A stretch of 64,000 nt of DNA from Saccharomycopsis fibuligera x Saccharomycopsis cf. fibuligera. Taxonomy: Eukaryota > Ascomycota > Saccharomycetes > Ascoideales > Saccharomycopsidaceae. This document shows, one piece after another, positions 10,807 through 20,999 of the stretch (positions within the stretch are counted from its first letter, which is position 1; the number at the start of each line of letters is the position of its first letter). The translations under genes were made by a program, and so were the position numbers. The notes beneath the pieces are model-generated. The model searched no databases. It was not told the origin of the DNA and saw only the letters and a program-made list of their open reading frames with translations. The stretch lies in NCBI GenBank assembly GCA_001936135.1, contig CP012819.1:744001-808000 (forward strand), read 5' to 3'.

Positions 10807-11969
10807 GAATCATACGCCTTAGGGTTGCAGAAGTTGATAAAGCTCTATCGAATGTTAGAGAAGCTTGGAGAAATCCCGGCCAAGAAATATGTCCGCAGAA
10901 TTACTACTATATTTTAATGTTAAATAGCTAAGATCATAATTATCGGCTTATGTGTAATACTACACGGTTATCATTTAGAGTATGGTTATTGCAAAATTAT
11001 AGTTTACAATATAGATAGTCACGGAAATTGATGTTCTATTGTTTGATGATGTGAGTGTCAATCATGCAGTCCCGAGACCACAGTTGCTGCTGATTGCATG
11101 GGAGCGCATAAAGAAAAATAATCTTTCTCTGTTTCCTCCTAGATTTTGCTGTCTTCAATCAAAAAATCACGGTCAATAAGCGAAGTTCTGCCAAAAAAAA
11201 ACCGCCATATAGTGCTGTATTATAGCGGTGACGTTTGATTCGACATGACTTTGCGAAATATAACTTGTGATGCATCATGAACAACAATAGATTATAGCCG
11301 TTGCAAGTTGCAACAGGGTTGACAATACGCACTGACTACTGCTGTGAATATCGGAATATTGTTACTCTCCCTTTTTTAAAAAGGAAAAGACAAAAGAGAA
11401 TGAAAAGTTTTTCGAGTTCCTTTGTTAGCTATATTTCTTTGTTAGCTATGTTTCTTTGTTTTTCTACATACTTTTCAATAACTGTGCTAATTTTAGAAAT
11501 CATTAAAGAGTCCACAATGCGGACGGCTACTGTAAAAAAACTATCATCTGCACACCCAGGAAAAAAGGTACAGTCAAATCTGCAGGAGGTGTAAAAAAAT
11601 AGGCACCAAAGGTACAAGTGAAAGCAGCTAGTGCAAGTAAAAACACAAACAGTGTCACAGAATACAAGAAGAAAATTTACTAAAACAAGATTGATTGATG
11701 CTACTACTAAATTGAGCTCGTGGAAAGCATGTGTTATTAAGTATGTGGAAAGTCTATATATACTCAAGCAGAAAAAAAAAGAAAAAAAAAGCCGCAGCTT
11801 TGAATTATGAGGCGAAGAAACAATAACAGTAAGAAAATTATAATAATGAAAAGATGAAACAAAAAAAGAAAAAGAAAGCGCAAAATGGAAAAAACTGGAA
11901 ATATTGCAAAACGCAAAATGCAGAAAAAAACAAAAAAAAATGAAACGTGAAAACTAAAATTTTGTTTAA

Positions 11970-13088
11970 TTAGAAAAGAGTTAACAAGCCAAACATCATT
12001 GCGCTGAGTACAGAGAAGCTGACACCAACAACGCTACCAGAACCATGTGAGCTGCTAGAAGAGGCAGAAGAGGCAGCAGTGGAGGAAGAGGAGGTGTTAG
12101 ATTTGTCCAAGGCGTTTTTAACAATTTCGACGTAGTTACCGTCATCAGTGGCATTGTTGTTGAATGCGGTACCTGCATCAAAAATAGAAATACCACCAAA
12201 GTTGCTACTTTGAGCAGCTTTCTTGACCTTTTCTTTCAAAAGGTCAGTAGTGTTAAAGTAACCTGAAGCAGCAGCATCTGCTGATCCCGGAATACCCAAG
12301 TAAATTTTGATGTCATTGTTTCTAGAGGTCTTTGCAGCCCAGTTAGACCACCAGTCCCAGTTGAATTTGTCGGTGTTAGCATCACAGTTTTGAGCGTTGT
12401 TGTAGAATTGAATAAAGGCAAAGTCGAAAAAGTTACTGTTAAGCACGTTTGACAAATTGTTTTCATTACTTGGACACTGTGGAGCCACACTAAGGTAAAT
12501 TTTCTTGCCACTGCTGTTCTTATCGATTTTTTGCTTTAAAGTGTATAAAAAGTTAACATAACCGGTTTCATTTTTGTTCTCAGCGTCCAAATCAAATCCA
12601 TCAACTACGACATCACCGAATGGTCTAAGTGCACTAGAGTTAGAGCTAGCATTTTTTGGACCAAACATGTCCCACAAAGTGTTAGCAAAAGCAGTACCTT
12701 CCGAATCTTTGGCGAAGCCGTAACCATCACCCTCACCACCGAGAGACAAAAGAACCAATTTGTCGTTTTTTTGGCAAGTCTCGATTTGATCAGCCAAACC
12801 AGTGAGCTCATCAGTGTACTTGCTAGAGAATTCGTAACCATTGAAGGTCAAAGTTGGAATTCCGTTAGTGCCGGGAAATTTGTTCAAGAATGACAAGAGC
12901 ACAATATCGACATCGTCATTTTCACAGTAGTATGTCAAGTTTTGCTCTTTGACCTTTTGATTGGTCATTTGGCCAATTGAGTTTTGACCCCAATAAAGGG
13001 CAATATTATCACTAGAACTGGCATCGAAATGAGCAACGACAAAAGTGGCCAAAAAGCTCACACTAAGCAAAGTGTTGAGAAGTTGCAT
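11970..13088 (-). CDS. Chitinase, GH18, GPI-anchor type
   Basis: 372 aa secreted glycosidase that hydrolyses chitin, probably acting at septum separation or wall remodelling. A signal peptide spans about 1-19. The family 18 barrel follows from residue 28 (ALYWGQNS), with the substrate-site motif SLGG at 115-118 and the catalytic motif DGFDLDAE at 163-170, in which Glu170 is the proton donor and Asp163, Asp166 and Asp168 are all present. After about 330 comes a Ser/Thr-rich stalk and a hydrophobic tail that fits GPI attachment, so the enzyme should sit at the plasma membrane or wall. There is no long Ser/Thr region or chitin-binding domain, unlike S. cerevisiae CTS1. Best matches in memory are Candida CHT1/CHT2; which one is not decided. 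TATATAAAC lies 147-155 bp upstream. Confidence 0.95.
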   Translation of the reverse strand: MQLLNTLLSVSFLATFVVAHFDASSSDNIALYWGQNSIGQMTNQKVKEQNLTYYCENDDVDIVLLSFLNKFPGTNGIPTLTFNGYEFSSKYTDELTGLADQIETCQKNDKLVLLSLGGEGDGYGFAKDSEGTAFANTLWDMFGPKNASSNSSALRPFGDVVVDGFDLDAENKNETGYVNFLYTLKQKIDKNSSGKKIYLSVAPQCPSNENNLSNVLNSNFFDFAFIQFYNNAQNCDANTDKFNWDWWSNWAAKTSRNNDIKIYLGIPGSADAAASGYFNTTDLLKEKVKKAAQSSNFGGISIFDAGTAFNNNATDDGNYVEIVKNALDKSNTSSSSTAASSASSSSSHGSGSVVGVSFSVLSAMMFGLLTLF

Positions 13089-13234
13089 TTTTTATTTTTC
13101 TGATCTGGGCCTCTGTTTGATAGATGTCAAATACAGTAAGTTAAATTGAGTGTGTAATGTATAGTACAAAAGAGAAAAAAGAAAAAAACACCTTACACTT
13201 ATAACTGGTGAAGAACAAACCAGGGAAATTAGTA

Positions 13235-13243
13235 GTTTATATA
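13235..13243 (-). promoter_or_regulatory. TATA box of the chitinase gene
   Basis: TATATAAAC on the minus strand, about 150 bp upstream of the chitinase ATG (13088), a standard yeast TATA distance. Confidence 0.55.
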
Positions 13244-15587
13244 CACTCTCATCCAGAAATTATGCCACAGCATTGTTGTAATTTTCGAGTACTCTACTTG
13301 TAAGTGGGAAACTCGCAGAAAATAAAAAAATTAAAGAAAAAATAGAAGGCATGCAATGCAATGTAGAAGCAGGTGCATAAAGCACATACCTACAAATGCA
13401 TAAACTGCACCAGTTGCATCGCCGTCTGTTACAAAATCGAACTGTCTTTCGTTAAATGTAAACATTTTTGATTTCGGATTACTTGCACTCACTTCTAATT
13501 TTGCATCCGGCAATCCCCGTACTTATGGAACCTGATATCCGAAAGATTATTGAAAGATCTCATCTTCATTTCAATTAATATCGTAACGAGTCAATGGGTA
13601 GCGCTAATACAACATACGAAATATGATGGGCCGAATGGCACAGAAGCCAATTGGTTATTCTTGGGCCTTGTGCTATTCATTTGGCACCCTGGGGCTTTCT
13701 GTTAAGCCTCTAAGCTTGGTTTTGGTGGCTGTGGTGTTGATATTTGTCAGAGATGAAGTATCCGCCCATTAGGCGTGGAAGACCATCTATTGATGAGCCC
13801 GTAGCCCTCACGAAATTCATAAAAGCCCCAATCTTTAGCGTAATACTTCATCTAGTGTCTGCAATGATGAGGCCGCGCTCGTTAACAATTGTGGCACTAT
13901 TGCAATATTTGAAGGAATATTCAGTATGTTTGGTAAATGTTGCTGTGATTAAACCATTACTGGATATAGCTATAAAGAGACCGGAACGTGGTTCGAGCAG
14001 TTCAATGTCGTAAACTTTGAAAAACTATTGTACAATGTGCTGAAAGTTTTAGTTTCTGACGAATTCATTGAAGCATGCCTTTGGTTGAGCCTGTGTTGCC
14101 AATTGTTCTCACTCTTTTCGTGCTTCTCGGTAAGTGATCCCGCCCCGTCAAACGATCAAGCGATCAAACGATCAGTGTAACAATGTAGCGGATGAATAAC
14201 TTTGTCTTCCAAGAATGCTGCTTCTATAAGCTTTTTAATCCTGGCAATGTACAGAAAATTTTTTGTTTATAAATTTCCTTTTGTAGTGTAATTATGTGAT
14301 ATCTTTGCAGACTTCCATGTTCATTTATAGCCACAATAGTGGTACAATTATATACTTATATCAAAATATACAGTAGTGTTTCTGTTTTTCAAAAAACTAG
14401 ACTAAAGCTCAAAGCTCAAATACAAACATTAAGGGCACACCATGTATGAATACTGATTCAATGATGGCTAGTATATTTACTAAACTTCCTCAGCGTGTTA
14501 TGGCTAGTGGAACGTTCCGTTCGAGGATTTGCGGATTTCCGAATTTCCAACTATAGTGCCGTGGAAACCTTAAAGCCTAATTGGTGACACTGGTACGTGT
14601 ATGAGTGTTATTCGGTAGCCCAATATCTTTAACTATTACTAGAAAGAGTTTTTCTTTCTAACAACGAATAAGAGGAAGCCAGCCCCGAAACGAAAGAGAT
14701 AAAAATTTGTTGATGTTATAGAAAAAGTATTATTTTGGGGTTTATGTCTTGCCAAAAACTCTCAGATTTCGTTTGGACCTTTGATTATTTTTGGGTCGAA
14801 CAGAGCCTTAATTGAATAAACTTGAGTAAAACTAATCAGCGACTCTATTTTTTTTTTGCAACTCTTTTGCTCCGAGACTCCGCGAAATTATGGTTGTAGA
14901 TATGCAAATGTGATAAATTTTCAAATGATCATCAGTTTTCTGACTACTATAATTTTTTTTTTTTCAAGCGTGAGTTTCAGAATCCTATAGACACGAAACA
15001 ACACCGCATAACATGACATTAGCTTCGATAATGATCTAACTTTTTTAATGCGGTGCAATCTTAAAGCTCACAAAAAAGCGAGAAAAAAAGTAAAAATAAG
15101 GCGGTTAAAGAAAGGAAAATGATCATTTATTAAAACGCTAGCACATCATGCATTACACAGTTTTTGTAAATGCTCAAAGAAAGATTTGATTAGCCAGGGA
15201 AAAAGTAAAAATCTCTTGATTAACTAGTAAGGAAGGATTGCATCAGTAGATGCGCTTCCGGGAAATGACTTATCGGTGATCATTTTATAGTACATTGACA
15301 AATGAACATGCAGCAAAAAAAAAAAAATAAATAATTATCAAAGGCGGTGATAAACTTTCTCGGGAAAATTTTTTGCGGTCGGAGAAAACGCAAGAGAAAA
15401 AAGTTTAGTGAAAAAAAGTTACCATTACTGAAACAAATCTCAGATACTAAAAAGGAAAAAAAAAAGTAAAAAGGTTTAAGAAAAGCCAAAGACCATAAGT
15501 AAACTATTATATGAAGAAGTAAGAGAACTAAATATACAAAGAAGCAAAGCAAAATTCATGAAAAAAGAAAACAAACACAACTACCAA
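13244..15587. other. Intergenic region upstream of the chitinase
   Basis: About 2.3 kb between the chitinase promoter and the 3' end of the DUF2433 gene. On the minus strand some stretches are open without a start (for example 13848-14024), but no family is recognised. A small ACGATCA-type tandem array lies at 14150-14175. The right third is A/T-rich with several homopolymer runs. Confidence 0.45.
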
Positions 15588-17591
15588 CTACCGTGAGGAC
15601 CCTCCTCTGCCACCTCGACTTCTTGAGTTTCCTCTACCTCCTCTTCCACTAGTTCCACTACTACTACCAGTACCACCTCCTCTCAGCAGCGAGCCGCCTC
15701 TACCAGTACTACCACCAGATCCGCTTCCTCTGTAGTTCCCACCTGGCTTGCCCCTGCTCCCATTGCCTCGGCTTGCCCTGTTTCCATTATTGTTAGCAAC
15801 ATTATTACCATTGTATTTATTGTAGGTCTTATTATTACTGCTATTATAGCCGTGGTCAACATCTTGCAGCTTTGATCCATGATTACCGCTTTCATCATCT
15901 TGGTTTCTGTGTGTGTTGCTGGCATTTAATGATTTCAGACCAGATGAAGACCCATTTTCTGCAGAAAAATTTGATCGCTGCTTTTTAGCATTGCTGCTAT
16001 TACTGTTATTAGCGGATTCATCATCATTGTTGCTGCCATCATTGTTATTGATATTATTGTGTTTGTGTTTGTTTTTGCTATTATTGTTTTCGTCTTTTAT
16101 GCTGTCATCATCACTATCTTCTTCATCTTCAACCGCAAGCTTACGGAAGCTGAAATCAAATCCAGTGGCAAAACATTGCATTTCAAATCGACTTCCTTCG
16201 GCTACATTGAGCGTCAAATATCCATTATTCATGTCACAAAGGTTGAAATGCCAAAGGTTTTGAAATGCAGAATAATAAGCGTCGTTTTGTTTTTTGCTGA
16301 TGACAGGATCATTAGCTAAAGTTGTTTTACTGTACAATGACAACGGTATTATGTTTTTGCTAGATGAGGGCTGTGCTGATGTAGACGTTGACGCGGATGT
16401 AGAAGTGGATGAAGGAGTTGCTGCGGGGTCACTTGCAGCTGTTGGTGTAGAATTTGAGCTATAGGCCGCACCTGAACTATCGTTTTTCACAGTAAGTGAC
16501 GAATTTGGGGCTAATGTCGATGAAGAAATAGGAATTCTGTCAAAACAATTGAGAGCAGTTTCAAAAAGCTCAAAGATTTCCTGTTTGTTTGGATTGTCGT
16601 CTTTATTGGTAATCAACTCAATAGTGGACTTTATGTTTTTCCAAATTTTGATCAATTGCAACTTGGAATCAATGAATTTATTCTTGAAAAACTCATAATT
16701 TGGACAGATGGAAAGCTCATTATATGATGAACTATACAAAAAGTGAAGTGAGTTGGAAATGGTATAATCTGCTTTCAAAAAAATTCCTAAATGCTCAAGT
16801 AAGCTTTCCTTAGATGGGGAAGAATGACTAACAAAGATCTTCACTGCTTTCTTGAAATCTTTGTTTTGTTTGAATTTCTTGTTGACAGTTTTGATAAGCT
16901 TACCCACTTGCAATAGTGTTATCCAGATGTTACCTGGATCGCCAGATGTTGGAACAAAAAACTTATCTTCTTGTTGCTCTTTGGAAATATCCGAGACCTC
17001 ATTTTGAATACTATCATCGTAAGTACCATGAAAAAAAAGCTTGCTAATATTGAGTGCGCCACCAATGCCAAAAAGGCAAATGTTTAAATCTGAGGACACT
17101 GGGACACTGTAGATGCTGTTTTCGTCAATCAAATGTAAGTTTGGAATTTTGTAGATACCCAATTTGAACCGATTAATGACGGAAGTGTCCTCAATCATAC
17201 CGTAAATGGTGTATATCGGCACCTCGAATTTGAGCTCGCCGCTCAAAAATTGATCCAATTCTGATAGCTTCTCATTGATTACATAGTCAACAAGCTTCCC
17301 TTCATCTTCTGTATGACTATTGTTTGACGGCGTAACTTTAGATAATTTATTGACTTTGCTTTTGGTCTCTGTGCTGATTAAAGGCGAGAAGGCAATAATA
17401 TGGCGTAAATAGCTTTCGTGAATTTTAGCTATACTATTATGATCGAAAAAACCAAAGTTGCCTGTATGAATGATGATTGAGGCCTGGTGCTTACGTGCTA
17501 GAGCATTCAACTTGCTTAGTTCACCTCTGACTTCGGCAATACATAGTATTTTAAACCCATTGTGGTTAATCACTTTTTCAAAATGACTCAT
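15588..17591 (-). CDS. DUF2433-type calcineurin-like fold protein with RGG-rich tail
   Basis: 667 aa. Residues 1-330 resemble the fungal DUF2433 family, related to metallophosphoesterase folds: ILCIAEVRGEL, IIHTGNFGFFD, YTIYGMIEDT, LFGIGGALN, FVSHSSPSKE. These stand where active phosphoesterases have DxHG, GDxxD, GNHD and GHTH, so several metal ligands appear to be missing; the protein may be a binding module rather than an enzyme. Residues 370-620 are low-complexity Ser/Asn/Asp. The last 80 residues are rich in RGG/RG (GRGGRGNSRSRGGRGG), typical of RNA-binding, arginine-methylated proteins. A role in RNA metabolism is an inference from the tail. ATG 17591 is the first in frame and starts just before the conserved region. 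Confidence 0.8.
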   Translation of the reverse strand: MSHFEKVINHNGFKILCIAEVRGELSKLNALARKHQASIIIHTGNFGFFDHNSIAKIHESYLRHIIAFSPLISTETKSKVNKLSKVTPSNNSHTEDEGKLVDYVINEKLSELDQFLSGELKFEVPIYTIYGMIEDTSVINRFKLGIYKIPNLHLIDENSIYSVPVSSDLNICLFGIGGALNISKLFFHGTYDDSIQNEVSDISKEQQEDKFFVPTSGDPGNIWITLLQVGKLIKTVNKKFKQNKDFKKAVKIFVSHSSPSKESLLEHLGIFLKADYTISNSLHFLYSSSYNELSICPNYEFFKNKFIDSKLQLIKIWKNIKSTIELITNKDDNPNKQEIFELFETALNCFDRIPISSSTLAPNSSLTVKNDSSGAAYSSNSTPTAASDPAATPSSTSTSASTSTSAQPSSSKNIIPLSLYSKTTLANDPVISKKQNDAYYSAFQNLWHFNLCDMNNGYLTLNVAEGSRFEMQCFATGFDFSFRKLAVEDEEDSDDDSIKDENNNSKNKHKHNNINNNDGSNNDDESANNSNSSNAKKQRSNFSAENGSSSGLKSLNASNTHRNQDDESGNHGSKLQDVDHGYNSSNNKTYNKYNGNNVANNNGNRASRGNGSRGKPGGNYRGSGSGGSTGRGGSLLRGGGTGSSSGTSGRGGRGNSRSRGGRGGSSR

Positions 17592-18488
17592 TTCAATTAT
17601 CCTTATTGGCTGATTTGTAATGAAGGCAGTTTCTGTAAACTGTTTATACTTTGTGTAAAAACTGATCTTGCAAATATTATCTTTCTATATCTGATATGCC
17701 GTGTTTATTGAATTGGATACTGCGCAAGACTTCCGTATCTCGAAAGTAAACGCGCGCCTCAAATGATCTGGCTTTCTTACTCGTTTTACCAATTGCAGTG
17801 CTGTGTTTCTCAATGTACTTGTTCCCTTTATAATATACTCAGTTTTTAATTATTTATTTTTATTTTTATTTTTTTTTTTTTGAATGTTCCAAAATAAAAT
17901 TTACCCCGCGATTGAGATACTAATTCTCTATAAATTAACAGGACCTTGCCCCCCCCCCAAAGCATTGAAAAATGGTGATGCAATTTCTGGATTCAAAACA
18001 ACGCCAAAATAGCGAAGCAGGAAGTACTGAAAAGGAGGTGCAATACATATTAACAGGCAGGGTAACAAAGTTTCGGGGGTGCCAGTTTCAATATTTTGAG
18101 TATTCTTGATCTAAATACATGGTATAGTGGAGTGAAGTATATATTAAGAGTTTAATGTAAACGTATACCACTAATTGACACTTTGCAATGATCACATTAC
18201 GTTAGCAGTGTGCTCATGATTGAGAAGGTGTGTGTTCAGGCTTTGGAAGGAGCACTGTTCATCGCTGTTGCACTGGCTGGATCTACGGCTATCACGGTTC
18301 ACATTGTCCGTCCTCCGCCACTCACAAAAAACGAAAGGCGCTGACAGTCACAGAAAGGCGGAAAATGACAGTGGAGCAGTGTCCGGGTAGCTTAAGGTCA
18401 GAGGCCAATGAAATTCAAGCAAATGTTAAGCGTCGCAGTAAAAAAAATAAAAAGTAAAAAAAATAGAGGAAAAGAGAAATCGCACAAC
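17592..18488. other. Divergent intergenic region, DUF2433 gene / NDUFV1 homologue
   Basis: About 0.9 kb serving as promoter for both flanking genes. It contains a T-rich tract (17850-17881), a C10 run near 17949-17958, and a 42-codon frame at 18216-18344 (M..R, one possible membrane segment) that I cannot identify. Confidence 0.45.
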
Positions 18489-18581
18489 ATGGCTGCTGTT
18501 ATTTGTTGTAGCTGTTTGTTATTATTATCGTTGATACTACTTGCTACTGCGGTGAACGAATCAGTAATCATAATCCAATAA
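18489..18581 (+). other. Upstream ORF before the NDUFV1 homologue
   Basis: ATG 18489 opens a 30-codon frame with a hydrophobic Leu/Ala/Val core. Its TAA stop (18579-18581) ends two nt before the main ATG at 18584. If the transcript begins upstream of 18489, scanning ribosomes would meet it first, and the spacing would favour termination-reinitiation. Whether it lies in the mRNA is unknown. Confidence 0.4.
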
Positions 18582-18583
18582 TA

Positions 18584-20041
18584 ATGATTCGCAACACTTT
18601 CAATAAATCATCTTCTAGCATATTGAAGCGTGGGTTGGCAACTGTCACTGACACCGCTGCCCAGCCTCCTCGCCATTATGGTAACTTGAGTGATCAAGAC
18701 AGAATCTTCCAAAATCTTTACGAAGGCTATGGCTCTGACTTAAAGTCCGCCATGAGAATGGGTGACTGGTATAAAACTAAGGAAATCATCTTGAAAGGTG
18801 ATAAATGGATTATCGATGAAGTCAAGAAGTCGGGTTTGAGAGGAAGAGGTGGTGCTGGTTTTCCATCTGGTTTGAAATGGTCTTTCATGAACCCACCTGG
18901 GTGGGAAAAAAATAAAGGTCCAAGATACTTGGTTGTCAATGCCGATGAAGGTGAACCAGGTACTTGTAAAGACAGAGAAATTATGAGAAAGGATCCTCAT
19001 AAGTTAGTTGAAGGTTGTTTGCTTGCCGGTAGAGCCATGAATGCTACCGCTGCTTACATCTATATCAGAGGTGAATTCTACAACGAAGCAGTTGCCTTAC
19101 AAACTGCCATCAATGAAGCTTACAGAAACGGCTTAATCGGTAGAAATGCTTGTGGTTCCGGTTACGACTTTGACGTTTACATCCACCGTGGTGCCGGTGC
19201 TTACATTTGTGGTGAAGAAACCGCATTGATTGAATCCATAGAAGGCAAGGCTGGTAAACCAAGATTAAAGCCACCTTTCCCAGCAGGTATTGGTTTGTTC
19301 GGTAGACCATCCACCGTTACCAATGTTGAAACTGTCGCTGTTGCCCCAACCATCTTGAGAAGAGGCGGTGACTGGTTTGCCGGTTTGGGTAGACCAAGAA
19401 ACAGTGGTACCAAGCTTTTTGGTATTTCTGGTCACGTCAACAAGCCATGTGTGGTTGAAGAAGAAATGTCTATTCCATTGAGAGAATTGATTGAAAAACA
19501 CTGTGGTGGTGTCATTGGTGGTTGGGATAACTTGTTGGGTATTGTGCCAGGTGGTTCTTCTGTGCCAATCTTACCACAAAGTGTATGTTCTGACGTGTTG
19601 ATGGACTTCGATGCTTTGAAAGATGAAGGTTCCGGTTTGGGTACCGCTGCCGTTATTGTGATGAACAAACAAACTGATGTGGTTAGAGCCATTCAAAGAT
19701 TCTCAGCTTTTTACAAGCACGAATCTTGTGGTCAATGTACCCCATGCAGAGAAGGTACTACTTGGTTGGACAAGATGATGAGAAGATTTGTAAATGGACA
19801 AGGTACTGAAAAGGAAATTGACATGATTTGGGAGTTGACTAAAGAAATTGAACAACACACTATCTGTGCTTTGGGTGATGCTGCCGCATGGCCAGTCCAA
19901 GGTTTGATTAGACAATTTAGACCAGAAATTGTAAAGAAGTTCCAAAAGTTCGATGAAAAAGTGCATTACGGCGGCTGGACTCCGAAGGGCGATGTCAAGG
20001 ATGGTAAAGTTATACACAATCCTCTTCCAGAACACCACTGA
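18584..20041 (+). CDS. NDUFV1: NADH:ubiquinone oxidoreductase 51 kDa subunit (complex I, NDUFV1/NuoF homologue)
   Basis: 485 aa, the NADH-oxidising flavoprotein subunit of respiratory complex I. Residues 1-30 form an Arg/Ser/Ala-rich mitochondrial presequence. Then come the NADH/FMN segment [13 protein letters not shown] (87-99), the FMN motif [14 protein letters not shown] (119-132), [16 protein letters not shown] (203-218), and the N3 4Fe-4S ligands Cys382, Cys385, Cys388 ([11 protein letters not shown]) and Cys428 ([13 protein letters not shown]). All expected ligands are present and the length is normal. Codons are strongly biased, suggesting high expression. The presence of this gene excludes a Saccharomyces-type yeast, which lost complex I. 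A 30-codon uORF lies directly upstream. The symbol is that of the animal orthologue. Confidence 0.97.
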   Translation: MIRNTFNKSSSSILKRGLATVTDTAAQPPRHYGNLSDQDRIFQNLYEGYGSDLKSAMRMGDWYKTKEIILKGDKWIIDEVKKSGLRGRGGAGFPSGLKWSFMNPPGWEKNKGPRYLVVNADEGEPGTCKDREIMRKDPHKLVEGCLLAGRAMNATAAYIYIRGEFYNEAVALQTAINEAYRNGLIGRNACGSGYDFDVYIHRGAGAYICGEETALIESIEGKAGKPRLKPPFPAGIGLFGRPSTVTNVETVAVAPTILRRGGDWFAGLGRPRNSGTKLFGISGHVNKPCVVEEEMSIPLRELIEKHCGGVIGGWDNLLGIVPGGSSVPILPQSVCSDVLMDFDALKDEGSGLGTAAVIVMNKQTDVVRAIQRFSAFYKHESCGQCTPCREGTTWLDKMMRRFVNGQGTEKEIDMIWELTKEIEQHTICALGDAAAWPVQGLIRQFRPEIVKKFQKFDEKVHYGGWTPKGDVKDGKVIHNPLPEHH

Positions 20042-20999
20042 GCTTTTTAGTGAAAAGAGTTTCTTTGGCAAAAAAATACAATCAAAATACAATAACCACA
20101 ATGCAATTTCAACGAACTGTCCCACTTTCCTCTTTGCATCTCGTTCGCTGCAGTATCCCCATAAAAATCACGCATAGCATGAAAAATCAAATAATACCGA
20201 ACAGCTGCATTTATTTCATTGTAAGCCCAAGGATATTATATTATTTTACAATGATGAATTCAAATGTAATTTACTCCCGCTCGGTTGCCAAAAACACAAT
20301 TTTGGCAAATGGCTTGATTAGAAGTAACAAAGCCATATCAATCCTTCTACTATATCTTTTTTCTTGCGTTTTTTTCAATACGTTTATACTACTGTTAATG
20401 TATTCTCTTTATTCTATGTTTTTACTAACATACACTTATCTGTTGTTTGATAAATGTTTGGTATTTCCGTTCAGCGAATCGGAGACCAGCGATTTGTAAT
20501 TGTTGCGTTGCGCATTTAGTCACGCCAATGTTGCCGTCTCCTGCATAGTATCACTATATTAACGCGCTCCTAACCAATCTGTAAATCAATTAATGCTTTG
20601 GCAGTATTTTGGTGGTCTTGTATGATTTTGTAACAGTCTGTCAACGTATTGAAGAGGTATTAAATCTTGCTTAAATTTATTTATAGTGAAGACACATATT
20701 GTATTAAGCACTTTTCAACTCTTAAGCGGATTCCTACGTTTTTCCTTTTTTGTTAATAATTGTCAATTTGCCTGTAGTTTAGTTTTTGTTTTTCCCGACA
20801 ATCAGCGATTGACACTTTTTTTTTCCAACGTCGTGTTTTTTATTTTCTCTGATTCAAATCTTAAGACTCAAGCATTTTTGTTAACCTGTTTTTTTCATTT
20901 AAATTATCTTGCTGTATAAATACGTCCATTGGCGGTTTGTCCAATTCAACACAAATTAACGGATATTGCTCTATTTCTCAACAGTCATTTTACACAATA
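20042..20999. other. Intergenic region NDUFV1 homologue to GDT1
   Basis: Nearly 1 kb in tandem orientation, T-rich in its right half. An open frame at 20050-20499 begins at a non-ATG codon, is hydrophobic because of T-rich sequence and is not considered a gene. A TATA element at 20915-20922 serves the next gene. Confidence 0.5.
20915..20922 (+). promoter_or_regulatory. TATA box of GDT1-type gene
   Basis: TATAAATA, 85 bp upstream of ATG 21000. It is too close to the upstream end of the open frame (20937) for that end to be transcribed, which supports the ATG at 21000. Confidence 0.5.

Larger units (their letters stand above)
8522..11969. other. Gene-poor tract with decayed dispersed repeats
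   Basis: About 3.4 kb of AT-rich sequence upstream of tRNA-Ser. It holds at least three diverged fragments of a dispersed repeat (listed separately), a 32-36 bp tandem duplication (10739-10806), and a diverged ~38-bp-spaced duplication of ATATTTTCTATTATTTATAT near 9890-9957. A 70-codon frame at 9508-9720 starts with ATG but has no recognised product. No protein gene is supported. Confidence 0.55.

Noticed and set aside
20050-20499. 149-codon plus frame after the NDUFV1 homologue
   Set aside because: Begins at GTG, hydrophobic because of T-rich sequence, and sits in the probable 3' UTR.
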